Shown here in pieces: positions 1-7,400 of a stretch of DNA of 17,063 nucleotides (position 1 is its first letter; each line of letters begins with the position of its first letter). The DNA comes from Clostridia bacterium. Lineage in GTDB: Bacteria; Bacillota; Clostridia; Oscillospirales; CAG-272. Below the pieces are notes generated by a model, which had not been told where the DNA came from, ran no database searches, and worked only from the letters and a program-made list of their open reading frames with translations. The DNA lies in assembly GCA_017612495.1 (NCBI GenBank), contig JAGAFQ010000012.1:1-17063 (forward strand). The letters are read 5' to 3'. A program made the position numbers and the translations under genes.

Positions 1-137
1 ATCTTAACGGAGACGGAAAACTCGACGATTCCGAAAAAATCATGGATTTCTTGATGTTTGAAGATCTTATGGAAGATGAAGACGAAGAAGACGATGATGA
101 CGGTGATGACGACGATTTCGACGGTGATGATTTTTGA
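1..137 (+). CDS. C-terminal fragment of an acidic EF-hand-type calcium-binding protein
   Basis: Only the last 44 codons are in the window, in the frame starting at base 3 and ending in TGA at 135-137. The fragment opens with LNGDGKLDDSE, which fits EF-hand loop positions 2 to 12: N at 3, D at 5, G at 6, D at 9, E at 12. The first two bases (AT) would allow the expected Asp at position 1 as GAT. After the loop comes a short helix-like stretch rich in M, F and L, then a tail of almost pure Asp, Glu and Gly ending in DDF. The loop indicates calcium binding. Glutamate at position 12 favours an EF-hand over a dockerin, where Asp is more usual. Upstream domains, location and role cannot be seen. 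Confidence 0.6.
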   Translation, partial: LNGDGKLDDSEKIMDFLMFEDLMEDEDEEDDDDGDDDDFDGDDF

Positions 138-160
138 GTTATGTGAATATATATTCATAA

Positions 161-198
161 AAAATGCCTCACGCAATTTTGCGTGAGGCATTTTTTTT
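161..198. terminator. Bidirectional intrinsic terminator
   Basis: A 15-bp stem (161-175 with 180-194) and a 4-base loop are followed by T8 on the plus strand, and the A-run on the other side gives a T-run on the minus strand. It lies between the stop codons of the EF-hand protein and the leftward YegP-like gene and can serve both. Confidence 0.9.
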
Positions 199-204
199 AC
201 AAAA

Positions 205-567
205 TCATTCTTCAACGGGAGCGTCGGGAGCGTTCTTTTTAACGCTTTCGATACCGTTCTGGCAACCGGATTTTGCCTTATAGCCTTCACCGGTGGCGAT
301 GATCTCGCCGTTCTTTGCTTTAAGACGGAAGCGATATTCGCCCGCCTTGTCGAGATAGATCTCGAATTTGGGGTTTTTCTTTTCTTCGATCTTTTCAACG
401 GTCTGATCTTCAATGTCTGAAACACAGTTCTTGCGAACGCTCTCGATTCCGTTCTTGCAAGCAGCTTCGGTAGAATATACCTCGCTTGTGGCGATTATTT
501 CGCCGTTGCCTGCTTTAAGGTCGAATTTGAAGCCCGTGGATGTTTTTTTAATTACGAATTTTCCCAT
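205..567 (-). CDS. YegP/UPF0339-family protein with two DUF1508 repeats
   Basis: The protein has 120 residues. It contains two copies of the DUF1508 unit, about residues 4-49 and 67-112, each with a GEIIAT core and an NGIESV(R/K)KN helix end, joined by a charged linker rich in Glu and Lys. The ATG at 567-565 is chosen because AAAGGAGA (complement of 576-583) sits just upstream and the DUF1508 homology starts directly at MGKFVIKK. The reading frame stays open further upstream, but that part has neither homology nor a binding site. The molecular function of the family is not established. The gene is monocistronic, convergent with the EF-hand gene and divergent from the CofE-like gene. Confidence 0.9.
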   Translation of the reverse strand: MGKFVIKKTSTGFKFDLKAGNGEIIATSEVYSTEAACKNGIESVRKNCVSDIEDQTVEKIEEKKNPKFEIYLDKAGEYRFRLKAKNGEIIATGEGYKAKSGCQNGIESVKKNAPDAPVEE

Positions 568-608
568 TTTTACCGTCTCCTTTAATTTTTTTTTTATTTG
601 CTGATTAA

Positions 609-637
609 ATGTTAACACATTTTTACAAAAAAGGCAA
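609..637 (-). promoter_or_regulatory. Candidate sigma-A promoter of the YegP-like gene
   Basis: On the minus strand TTGCCT (637-632) and TAACAT (614-609) are separated by 17 bases, with transcription expected to begin about 35 bases before the start codon. The -10 box is only a partial match. Confidence 0.5.
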
Positions 638-696
638 TACACCCTTTTTTGAAATAGAAAAATATTCAGAAATAATGAAAAAATACGCAAAAAGTA

Positions 697-725
697 TTGC
701 AATGAAAATGCGTATTTGTTATAAT
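697..725 (+). promoter_or_regulatory. Sigma-A promoter of the CofE-like gene
   Basis: TTGCAA (697-702), a 17-base spacer and a perfect TATAAT (720-725) lie about 50 bases upstream of the start codon. The 568-775 interval otherwise holds only this promoter and the divergent one for the YegP-like gene. Confidence 0.75.
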
Positions 726-775
726 AAAATGTCATTTGCGATAATGATCCAAAATGAAAGGATTTTATAAATACT

Positions 776-1978
776 ATGGAAAACCAAGAGAGAAGAGTAG
801 GCACGGTTTCGCGCGGCATCCGCTGCCCCATTATCAAGCAGGGCGACGACCTTGCGAAGATCGTTACCGACAGCGTTTTGGAAGCTGCAAAATATGAGGG
901 CTTCGAGCTTCGCGACCGCGACGTCATTTCCGTGACCGAATCGGTCGTTGCACGTGCGCAGGGCAATTACGCATCGATAGACGATATTGCCGCCGACGTC
1001 AAAAACAAGCTCGGCGGAGGAACTGTCGGTGTTATCTTTCCGATACTTTCGAGAAACCGCTTTGCCATTTGTCTTCGCGGCATCGCAAAGGGAGCAAAGA
1101 AGATAGTGCTCATGCTCTCTTATCCCTCCGACGAGGTGGGCAACAGTCTTGTTTCTCTTGACAAGCTCGATGAAGCCGGTATAAACCCTTATTCCGACGT
1201 ACTCACTCTTGAAAAATACAGAGAACTTTTCGGCGAAAACAAGCACGAATTCACCGGCGTTGACTACGTTGAATATTACGGCGATCTCATTCGTTCTTCG
1301 GGCGCCGAGGTCGAGATAATTTTTGCAAATCAGCAAAGGACGATACTTAACTATACCGATTGCTTAATAAACTGCGATATCCATACCCGTGCGCGCACAA
1401 AGAGGATACTCAAAGAGGCGGGAGCGAAGATCGTTTGCGGTCTTGACGACATTATGACATCCCCCGTGAACGGCAGCGGATGCAACGAAAAATACGGTCT
1501 TTTGGGCTCCAACAAATCCACCGAAGATACGGTAAAGCTCTTTCCGAGAGAGTGCGGTGGTCTTGTTCTCGATATTCAGCAAAGAATTCTCAAAGCTACG
1601 GGCAAGCATGTTGAGGTCATGGTCTACGGCGACGGTGCATTCAAAGATCCGCAGGGAAAGATATGGGAGCTTGCCGACCCGGTAGTATCGCCCGCCTTCA
1701 CCGACGGTCTTATCGGCACGCCGAACGAACTTAAACTCAAATATCTTGCCGACAACGACTATAAGGATCTAAGCGGTGAAGCACTCAAAAAGGCAATTTC
1801 CGAAAGCATAAAAAAGAAAGATTCAAATCTTGTGGGCAATATGGCATCGCAGGGAACGACTCCCCGTCAGCTCACCGATCTTATCGGCTCGCTTTGCGAT
1901 CTCACAAGCGGCTCGGGCGATAAGGGGACGCCGGTCGTTCTCGTTTCGGGCTATTTTGACAACTACACCAATAACTGA
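776..1978 (+). CDS. CofE-like ligase (coenzyme F420-0:L-glutamate ligase family)
   Basis: The protein has 400 residues and matches the CofE/FbiB-N family (PF01996) as found in Clostridia, where a roughly 400-residue form is common. That is longer than archaeal CofE. Recognisable stretches are CPIIKQGDDLAKIV (17-30), RDRDVISVTESVVARAQG (47-63), the acidic YGDGAFKDPQGKIWELADPV segment (284-303) and a GTPNELKLKYLAD stretch (315-326). CofE adds glutamate to F420-0 using GTP and a divalent metal. No other F420 gene is in the window, so the real substrate here may be a different acid; this is inference. GAAAGGA at 756-762 precedes the ATG. The gene is transcribed alone, because the riboswitch promoter begins three bases after its TGA. 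Confidence 0.8.
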   Translation: MENQERRVGTVSRGIRCPIIKQGDDLAKIVTDSVLEAAKYEGFELRDRDVISVTESVVARAQGNYASIDDIAADVKNKLGGGTVGVIFPILSRNRFAICLRGIAKGAKKIVLMLSYPSDEVGNSLVSLDKLDEAGINPYSDVLTLEKYRELFGENKHEFTGVDYVEYYGDLIRSSGAEVEIIFANQQRTILNYTDCLINCDIHTRARTKRILKEAGAKIVCGLDDIMTSPVNGSGCNEKYGLLGSNKSTEDTVKLFPRECGGLVLDIQQRILKATGKHVEVMVYGDGAFKDPQGKIWELADPVVSPAFTDGLIGTPNELKLKYLADNDYKDLSGEALKKAISESIKKKDSNLVGNMASQGTTPRQLTDLIGSLCDLTSGSGDKGTPVVLVSGYFDNYTNN

Positions 1979-1980
1979 AT

Positions 1981-2009
1981 TTGACAAATTTTTGTTGATA
2001 TGCTAATAT
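1981..2009 (+). promoter_or_regulatory. Sigma-A promoter of the purine riboswitch operon
   Basis: A consensus TTGACA (1981-1986), a 17-base spacer and TAATAT (2004-2009) lie just after the CofE-like stop codon. The expected start of transcription, about 2016, coincides with the first base of riboswitch helix P1. Confidence 0.8.
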
Positions 2010-2015
2010 TAAAGC

Positions 2016-2087
2016 ATCTTTTCGTGACTGACGGATAAGCAGATCACTGCGTGGAGCGAAAAGATCATTTGCCGACCGTCTGGGCAC
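2016..2087 (+). promoter_or_regulatory. ZTP (pfl-type) riboswitch aptamer
   Basis: Helix P1 pairs 2016-2024 with 2057-2065 (9 bp). It encloses the conserved CGTGACTGACGG segment and a small GCAG/CTGC hairpin (2039-2050). The 3' domain GCCGACCGTCTGGGCA (2071-2086) is the signature of ZTP/ZMP-sensing pfl RNAs. These RNAs bind AICAR nucleotides (ZMP/ZTP), which build up when 10-formyl-tetrahydrofolate is scarce. The gene two positions downstream encodes AICAR transformylase, the enzyme that consumes ZMP with 10-formyl-THF, so ligand and target agree. The ligand assignment rests on the motif and the context. Confidence 0.88.
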
Positions 2088-2125
2088 AGTTGAGTTTTGT
2101 CTTAACTGTGCCCTTATATTTTTTT
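2082..2125 (+). terminator. Riboswitch-controlled intrinsic terminator
   Basis: A 13-bp stem (2082-2094 with 2101-2113, one G-U pair) and a T-rich tail (2114-2125) form a terminator. Its 5' arm begins with the GGGCA that also ends the aptamer's conserved 3' domain, so aptamer folding and termination exclude each other. This is a transcriptional ON switch for high ZMP/ZTP. Confidence 0.88.
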
Positions 2126-2137
2126 CGGAGGAACGAT

Positions 2138-2863
2138 ATGGAAAATTTCAGCGCAAGCAATATCGATATGCTGCTAAAAGACAACGAATACCCGGGACGC
2201 GGCATAGTGATAGGTAAATCGGCGAGCGGAAAGTTCGCCGCAGTCGCCTATTTTATCATGGGCAGAAGCGAAAACAGCAAAAACAGAGTCTTTGAAATGA
2301 AAGACGGGGCGCTTTTCACGGCGCCTTTCGATAAGAGCCGCGTCAAAGATCCGAGTCTTATCATTTACCCCGCGATGAAAAAATACCAAAACAAGCTCAT
2401 CGTCACAAACGGCGATCAGACCGATACGATACTTTCGGCTCTTGAATGCGGCATCGATTTCAAATCGGCGCTTTCTGTGCGCGATTTTGAGCCCGATTTT
2501 CCGAATATGACGCCGCGCATAAGCGGTCTTTTGACGTTCTTGGGGGGCGATTTTTCTTATGAGATGAGCATTGTAAAAAGTGCCGACGAAAAGGGAAGCG
2601 GCTCAAACAGATTTACTTTTTCGTATCATTCCGTATCGGGAATAGGACACTTGATACATACTTATTTTGAAAACGGCTCTCCCTTGCCCTCGTTTGTCGG
2701 TGAGCCGAAAAGGGCGGCGATCCCCGATAGCATCGACGAATTCAGCACATCTCTTTGGCGCGGCTTGAACACGGAAAAACGCATTTCGCTTTATGTGCGC
2801 TATATCTATTTGTCGAACGGAAAAGAAGATGACCGCATCTTCAATAAAAATTTGGGAGATTGA
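2138..2863 (+). CDS. purO: IMP cyclohydrolase, stand-alone PurO type
   Basis: The protein has 241 residues and closes FAICAR to IMP, the last step of de novo purine synthesis, in the cytoplasm. It resembles the PurO/IMP_cyclohyd family (PF07826), first known from archaea and also found in Clostridia, rather than the N-terminal domain of bifunctional PurH. Visible family stretches are EYPGRGIVIG (17-26), GRSENSKNRVFE (42-53), VTNGDQTDTI (89-98), FEPDFPNMTPRISG (117-130) and GIGHLIHTY (168-176). The ATG at 2138 has CGGAGGA at 2126-2132. An in-frame ATG at 2051 lies inside the riboswitch and is rejected. The next gene starts four bases after this stop, which indicates translational coupling. Confidence 0.88.
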   Translation: MENFSASNIDMLLKDNEYPGRGIVIGKSASGKFAAVAYFIMGRSENSKNRVFEMKDGALFTAPFDKSRVKDPSLIIYPAMKKYQNKLIVTNGDQTDTILSALECGIDFKSALSVRDFEPDFPNMTPRISGLLTFLGGDFSYEMSIVKSADEKGSGSNRFTFSYHSVSGIGHLIHTYFENGSPLPSFVGEPKRAAIPDSIDEFSTSLWRGLNTEKRISLYVRYIYLSNGKEDDRIFNKNLGD

Positions 2864-2867
2864 GAAT

Positions 2868-4052
2868 ATGAAAGAATTTGAACTGAAATACGGCTGCAAT
2901 CCCAACCAGAAGCCCGCAAGGATCTTTATGGAAAACGGCGATGAGATGCCCATCGAGATACTGAACGGCAAGCCGGGATATATAAATTTTTTGGATGCCT
3001 TCAATTCGTGGCAGCTCGTGTGCGAGATAAAAGAGGCGCTGGGCATTCCCGCGGCGGCGTCATTCAAGCACGTCAGCCCCACCTCGGCGGCGATAGGCAC
3101 AAAGCTTTCTTGTAAACTCAAAAAGGCGTGCTTTGTCGATGATATCGAAAATCTTGACGATTCTCCTCTTGCCTGCGCTTATGCAAGGGCGAGAGGCTGC
3201 GACCGTATGTGCTCTTTCGGCGATTTCATCGCGCTTTCGGATGAGTGCGACGAAACGACTGCGCTCCTTATAAAGCGCGAGGTATCTGACGGAGTTATCG
3301 CTCCGGGCTACAGCGACAAAGCGCTTGAAATTCTGAAAACGAAGCGCAAGGGCGGCTATAACATCGTGAAGATCGACAAGGATTATAAGCCGAAAGAGCG
3401 CGAGCGCAAGCAGGTCTTCGGCATCACCTTTGAGCAGGAAAGAAACAATTTCAAGATAAATGAAGAACTGCTTGAAAACGTCGTCACGAAGAACAAAAAT
3501 CTGCCCGAAAGTGCAAAGCGCGATCTTATCATTGCGCTCATAACGCTCAAATACACGCAGTCGAATTCCGTTTGCTATGCCTACGACGGTCAGGCTATCG
3601 GCGTAGGTGCAGGTCAGCAGTCGCGCATACACTGCACGCGTCTTGCCGGCACAAAAGCCGACACCTGGTTTTTGCGCCAGAGCGACAAGGTCTTGTCGCT
3701 TCCGTTTTTGCCGACGCTTTCGCGTCCCGACAGAGATAACGTCATCGACGGCTACATAAACAAAAATGAAGAGGACGTTTGCGCCGAAGGCATCTGGCAA
3801 AAATATTTTTCAAAGAAGCCCGAGCCTTTTTCAGAGGAAGAAAAGCGCGCATATCTCGATATGCAAAGCGGTGTCGCGCTCGGCTCCGATGCGTTCTTTC
3901 CGTTTTCAGACAACATCGAGAGGGCAAAGATGAGCGGAGTTTTATACGTAGCTGAGCCGGGCGGATCTATACGCGATGACGCGGTGATAGAGTGCGCCGA
4001 CAAATACGGCATGGCGATGGCATTCACGGGAATGCGTCTTTTCCACCATTGA
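2868..4052 (+). CDS. purH: AICAR transformylase (monofunctional PurH)
   Basis: The protein has 394 residues and transfers a formyl group from 10-formyl-THF to AICAR, giving FAICAR. It contains only the AICARFT part of PurH; the missing cyclohydrolase is supplied by the gene just upstream. Signatures are KYGCNPNQKPA (7-17), the catalytic Lys-His in SFKHVSPTSAAIG (65-77, K67 and H68), SNSVCYAYDGQAIGVGAGQQ (232-251) followed by SRIHCTRLAGTKAD, the SDAFFPFSDNIERA stretch, and the usual C-terminal end GMRLFHH. A GGGAGA at 2854-2859 overlaps the end of purO and precedes the ATG at 2868. Expression is expected to follow the ZTP riboswitch. No terminator follows; a new promoter overlaps the stop codon. 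Confidence 0.92.
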   Translation: MKEFELKYGCNPNQKPARIFMENGDEMPIEILNGKPGYINFLDAFNSWQLVCEIKEALGIPAAASFKHVSPTSAAIGTKLSCKLKKACFVDDIENLDDSPLACAYARARGCDRMCSFGDFIALSDECDETTALLIKREVSDGVIAPGYSDKALEILKTKRKGGYNIVKIDKDYKPKERERKQVFGITFEQERNNFKINEELLENVVTKNKNLPESAKRDLIIALITLKYTQSNSVCYAYDGQAIGVGAGQQSRIHCTRLAGTKADTWFLRQSDKVLSLPFLPTLSRPDRDNVIDGYINKNEEDVCAEGIWQKYFSKKPEPFSEEEKRAYLDMQSGVALGSDAFFPFSDNIERAKMSGVLYVAEPGGSIRDDAVIECADKYGMAMAFTGMRLFHH

Positions 4053-4077
4053 TTTTGCTTTGCGATTTGTGTATAAT
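4049..4077 (+). promoter_or_regulatory. Sigma-A promoter of the HAD phosphatase gene
   Basis: TTGATT (4049-4054) overlaps the purH TGA at 4050-4052. A 17-base spacer and a perfect TATAAT (4072-4077) follow. It would give the HAD gene expression that does not depend on the riboswitch. Confidence 0.7.
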
Positions 4078-4110
4078 TGACACAAACGTATTTGAATTTT
4101 ACGGTGGAAT

Positions 4111-4734
4111 ATGAAAGACAAGCCAAATCTCATTTTCGACTGTGACGGAACGCTCATCGATTCTTACGGGGCGATCACAAAAAAGGTGTACGAGTGCTTT
4201 TTATCTTTGGGATATGAATATGATATTTCCGAAATAAGAGAGCTTTGCCTTTTCGGAACGGTCGATACCTGCCTTGAAACGCTGGCAAAGCGCAGCGGAG
4301 TTTCGATAGAAACGGCGACGGCGGCATATAAGGCGACACCCGAAAAGCGCGATATGATAACGCTCTATGACGGGGTGAAAGAACTTTTGCAAAGCGAAAG
4401 ATTCGATTGCTTCGTCTATACGCACCGAGGCATATCAAGTCTTGAAATTTTTGAAAAACTCGGCATTTTGCCGTATTTTACCGAAATAGTAAATTCTTCG
4501 TATAACTTAAAAAGAAAGCCCGACAAAGAGGGAATTTCATATCTTGTTTCAAAATATAAACTCGATTTGAAAAAAACTTTTTATGTCGGTGATCGCGCAA
4601 TAGATATGGAATGCGGAAAAAATGCCGGTGTCGGCACGATATTCATTGACAGCGCAAAGCTCAAAATAAGCACAAAGAACGCCGATTTCGTGATCGAAAA
4701 GTTTTCGGATATATACGATGTTTTAACAAAATGA
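4111..4734 (+). CDS. HAD-superfamily phosphatase (phosphoglycolate phosphatase-like)
   Basis: The protein has 207 residues with all four HAD motifs: FDCDGT (nucleophile D10, acid/base D12), Thr104 in VYTHRG, Lys136 in KRKPDKE, and GDRAIDME with D161 and D165 binding magnesium. Residues 15-90 form the alpha-helical cap of HAD subfamily I. Such enzymes hydrolyse small phosphate esters; the substrate cannot be told from the sequence. Position after purH might suggest nucleotide or sugar-phosphate clean-up, but it has its own promoter, so this is weak. The binding site before the ATG is poor (GGTGGA, 4103-4108). The stop codon lies inside the terminator stem. Confidence 0.88.
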   Translation: MKDKPNLIFDCDGTLIDSYGAITKKVYECFLSLGYEYDISEIRELCLFGTVDTCLETLAKRSGVSIETATAAYKATPEKRDMITLYDGVKELLQSERFDCFVYTHRGISSLEIFEKLGILPYFTEIVNSSYNLKRKPDKEGISYLVSKYKLDLKKTFYVGDRAIDMECGKNAGVGTIFIDSAKLKISTKNADFVIEKFSDIYDVLTK

Positions 4735-4757
4735 CCGTTTGTATAAACGGTCATTTT
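4728..4757 (+). terminator. Intrinsic terminator of the HAD gene
   Basis: A 10-bp stem (4731-4740 with 4745-4754) with loop GTAT is extended by A-T pairs and ends in TTTTT. It includes the TGA of the HAD gene. The symmetry could also work on the minus strand, but no leftward gene ends there. Confidence 0.8.
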
Positions 4758-4763
4758 TGCATA

Positions 4764-4792
4764 TTGCTTTGCGGCATATAAATTGATATAAT
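4764..4792 (+). promoter_or_regulatory. Sigma-A promoter of the yitT-ASCH-AKR operon
   Basis: TTGCTT (4764-4769), a 17-base spacer and a perfect TATAAT (4787-4792) lie between the HAD terminator and the TTG start at 4829. Confidence 0.75.
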
Positions 4793-4828
4793 GTTTATGT
4801 AACAATAAAAACAGTTGAGGAAAGATAA

Positions 4829-5698
4829 TTGAAAGAAAAAGTCTTTGACATCAAAAATTTTATCGTTTTGTTTTTTGCCGGAATAATAAACTCAATAGGA
4901 GTTGTAATGTTCCTTTTTCCGGTCAAACTCTATGACAGCGGAATATCGGGCCTTTCCATGCTTCTTGACCAAATAACGCCGCCGTATCTCACCCTTTCGC
5001 TGTTCTTGGCCTTGATAAACATACCCATATTTTTATTCGGACTTAAAAAGCAGGGCATATCGTTTACGGTCTATTCCGTCTTTGCCGTGCTGATCTATTC
5101 GGTTTCTTCGTTTTTGATAATGAACGTTTTGCCCATCGACGTTTCGTTCGTCTCTCCGCTTGCCGGCAAAGATCTTTTGCTTTGCGCGATATTCGGCGGA
5201 GCGATCTCGGGCGTGGGCAGCGGTCTTACCATACGCTTCGGCGGAGCTATCGACGGCATTGACGTTTTGTCGGTGGTCTTTGCCAAAAAGATAGGCATAT
5301 CCATAGGCACGTTCGTTATGATATTCAATTTTATCCTCTACGTTGCCTGCGGAATTGCCGTTTCCGACTGGATCTTGCCGCGTTATTCCATCGTCACCTA
5401 TTTTGTCGGTGCTAAGACCGTCGATTTTGTCGTCGAGGGCATCGACTCGTCAAAATGCGCCATGATAGTGACGACAAAGGCAAACGAGATATCCGATGAA
5501 CTCTCGAAGAGCTTTCAGTCGAGCGGCACTATCGTCAAAGCGATAGGCGGATATTCGAAAGAAGATAAGCAGATCATTTATTTTATCGTCAACCGTTTTC
5601 AGATAAACAAGCTCAAAACGGCGGTACATTCTATTGACTCATCGGCATATATAGCATTGCAGGACGTTTCTGATATCGTGCCGAGCGAAAAAGACTGA
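4829..5698 (+). CDS. YitT-family integral membrane protein (with C-terminal DUF2179)
   Basis: The protein has 289 residues and starts with TTG, supported by GAGGAAAG at 4816-4823 six bases upstream; no nearer ATG fits. About five to six hydrophobic segments fill residues 10-200, including a glycine-rich stretch GGAISGVGSGLTIRFGGAID (128-147) typical of YitT proteins. The remaining third is soluble (residues about 210-282), reading CAMIVTTKANEISDEL and IYFIVNRFQINKLKTAV, and fits the DUF2179 domain that follows the membrane part in this family. The transported substrate is unknown for the family. It is the first gene of a three-gene operon, 15 bases before the ASCH gene. Confidence 0.9.
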   Translation: MKEKVFDIKNFIVLFFAGIINSIGVVMFLFPVKLYDSGISGLSMLLDQITPPYLTLSLFLALINIPIFLFGLKKQGISFTVYSVFAVLIYSVSSFLIMNVLPIDVSFVSPLAGKDLLLCAIFGGAISGVGSGLTIRFGGAIDGIDVLSVVFAKKIGISIGTFVMIFNFILYVACGIAVSDWILPRYSIVTYFVGAKTVDFVVEGIDSSKCAMIVTTKANEISDELSKSFQSSGTIVKAIGGYSKEDKQIIYFIVNRFQINKLKTAVHSIDSSAYIALQDVSDIVPSEKD

Positions 5699-5713
5699 CA
5701 TTTTGGTGATTTT

Positions 5714-6169
5714 ATGACTCAAAAAGAAATGTGGCAAGCATACTGCGAGTATGCGAATATCAAAAAAGACACGCCCTATGACGCATTTGCGTTCTGCGGC
5801 GGAGGCAAGATCGGCGACGAGCTTGCAGAGCTTGTGCTTTGCGGCAAAAAGCGCGCGACGGCGAGCTGGTATGATTCATATATTTGCGAGGGCGAGGCTT
5901 TGCCGAGTGCCGACGGCATAAGTATGGTCTTATACGATAACGGCGATGCCGCCTGTATAATAAAAAATACCTCGGTGGCGGTCGTGCCGTTTTATTCCGT
6001 TACCGAGCGCCACGCCCGTCTTGAGGGCGAGGGCGATTTAAGTCTTGGATATTGGAGGGACGTGCACACAAAGGTCTTCTCTGACGAGTGTGCGGAGGAG
6101 GGCATCGAGTTTTTGCCCGATCATTCGGTCGTGCTTGAAGAATTTGAATGTGTCTTTCCTAAAAAATAA
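5714..6169 (+). CDS. ASCH-domain protein
   Basis: The protein has 151 residues. The layout fits the ASCH fold (PF04266): a helical start, FCGGGKIGDELAELVLCGKKRATASWY with the GKKRAT turn at about residues 43-48, a strand GISMVLYDNGDAACIIKNTSVAVVPF, then LSLGYWRDVH and a C-terminal strand VVLEEFECVFPK. ASCH proteins resemble PUA domains. They are thought to bind RNA or modified nucleosides, and some cleave acyl groups from modified cytidine (YqfB) or act as ribonucleases; which applies here cannot be told. The ribosome binding site is weak (GGTGAT, 5705-5710), so translation may be coupled to the preceding yitT gene. Confidence 0.85.
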   Translation: MTQKEMWQAYCEYANIKKDTPYDAFAFCGGGKIGDELAELVLCGKKRATASWYDSYICEGEALPSADGISMVLYDNGDAACIIKNTSVAVVPFYSVTERHARLEGEGDLSLGYWRDVHTKVFSDECAEEGIEFLPDHSVVLEEFECVFPKK

Positions 6170-6189
6170 ATTGAAACGTGAGGCGGAAA

Positions 6190-7215
6190 ATGGATAAGGC
6201 CATACTCGGAAAAACGGGTATCGAGGTACCCAAAAACGGTTTCGGCGCATTGCCGATACAGAGAATATCCGACGATGCCGCAAAGGGGCTCATCCTAAAA
6301 GCTTATGAAAGCGGAGTCAGGTTTTTCGATACCGCAAGGGCTTATTCCGACAGTGAGCATAAGCTCGGCATCGCCTTTGAGGGGATAAGAGAAAACGTTG
6401 TCATCGCCACGAAGACGGGGGCTGATAACGTTTTCGATATGCGGCGCGACTTTGAAAGATCGCTCGAAGAACTGAAAACCGACTATATCGATATATATCA
6501 ATTCCATAATCCCGCGTTTTGCCCGAAGCCCGGTGACGGCACGGGACTTTATGAAGAGGCGCAAAGACTCAAAAAAGAGGGAAAGATACGCCATATCGGA
6601 ATCACAAATCACCGCCTTTCTGTTGCGCACGAGGCGATAGATTCGGGACTCTATGAGACCTTGCAGTTCCCGTTTTCATATATTTCGGGCGAAAAAGAAC
6701 TCGAGCTTGTAAATAAATGCCGCGAAAACGGCATGGGCTTTATCGCCATGAAAGCACTTTGCGGCGGGCTCATCACTCATTCCGCCGCCGCTTATGCGTT
6801 CTTTGTGCCATACGACAACGTTTTGCCGATATGGGGAGTGCAAAGAGAGAGCGAGCTTGACGAATTTCTATCATATAATAATGATCCGCCGAGAATGAAC
6901 GACGAGATAAGGCGCATCATCGAGGCTGACAAAAAAGCGCTTTCGGGCGATTTTTGCCGCGGCTGCGGATATTGTATGCCATGCCCGCAGGGAATAGAGA
7001 TAAACAACTGCGCGAGAATGTCGCTGCTTTTGCGCCGCTCGCCCTCCGCCGAGCATTTATCGGAGGCGGGACAGAAGAAAATGGCGCAGATCGAAAAATG
7101 CACGTCTTGCGGCAGATGCAAAGCAAAATGCCCTTACGGGCTTGATACATCTGCGCTTTTGCGCCGCAATTATGAGGACTACAAAAACGTGCTTGCGGGC
7201 AAAACGAAAGTATGA
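6190..7215 (+). CDS. Aldo/keto reductase with C-terminal 2x[4Fe-4S] ferredoxin-like domain
   Basis: The protein has 341 residues. The N-terminal TIM barrel (about 1-240) has the aldo/keto reductase tetrad: D47 and Y52 in FFDTARAYSDSE, K75 in VIATKTG, H106 in YQFHNP. The C-terminal domain (about 255-320) carries two cysteine clusters, CRGCGYCMPCP (CxxCxxCxxCP) and CTSCGRCKAKCP (CxxCxxCxxxCP), each expected to hold a 4Fe-4S centre. This AKR-ferredoxin architecture is frequent in anaerobes and suggests electron transfer between NAD(P)H, the clusters and an unknown carbonyl substrate. ATG 6190 is preferred to GTG 6178 because GAGGCGG at 6179-6186 is placed correctly for it. It is the last gene of the yitT operon, 20 bases after the ASCH stop; a 171-bp repeat follows. 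Confidence 0.9.
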   Translation: MDKAILGKTGIEVPKNGFGALPIQRISDDAAKGLILKAYESGVRFFDTARAYSDSEHKLGIAFEGIRENVVIATKTGADNVFDMRRDFERSLEELKTDYIDIYQFHNPAFCPKPGDGTGLYEEAQRLKKEGKIRHIGITNHRLSVAHEAIDSGLYETLQFPFSYISGEKELELVNKCRENGMGFIAMKALCGGLITHSAAAYAFFVPYDNVLPIWGVQRESELDEFLSYNNDPPRMNDEIRRIIEADKKALSGDFCRGCGYCMPCPQGIEINNCARMSLLLRRSPSAEHLSEAGQKKMAQIEKCTSCGRCKAKCPYGLDTSALLRRNYEDYKNVLAGKTKV

Positions 7216-7229
7216 TTAAAAAGACGACT

Positions 7230-7400
7230 GTTTTACAATTGGAACTCGCGCATATCGCCGCCCCAAAAACTGAATTTCGGGGCTCCCCACGGCGCGAGAG
7301 CTCGCTCTGCTCGCCAAAAAGGAGTTTTTACGGCGGCAGAGCCGCCATAAAAACGGATTTTATTCAATATTTGCTTTTTCAAAACAGTTTTGCAATTGAC
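7230..7400 (+). repeat. 171-bp structured dispersed repeat, copy 1
   Basis: This segment matches 14479-14649 over 171 bp without gaps, with three substitutions (7278, 7289, 7361), in the same orientation. It begins 15 bases after the AKR stop. It contains several hairpins: CCCC...GGGG around 7261-7282 nested in CGCCG/CGGCG, a GAGAGCTCGCTC palindrome near 7297-7308, and a strong stem TTTTTACGGCGGC / GCCGCCATAAAAA (about 7325-7353) with loop AGA. There is no start codon with a credible coding region. Compared with copy 2 it lacks the outer left inverted end. It may also act as the terminator of the upstream operon. The family is unknown to me; a miniature mobile element or structured RNA are both possible. 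Confidence 0.9.

Noticed and set aside
568..966. N-terminal extension of the YegP-like protein
   Set aside because: The frame stays open, but it would run across the divergent promoter region and into the CofE-like gene. The AAAGGAGA site and the start of the DUF1508 homology fix the ATG at 567.
3060..3800. A 246-codon frame antisense to purH
   Set aside because: Low-complexity, Arg/Val-rich translation with no start signals, fully inside a well-supported AICAR transformylase gene.
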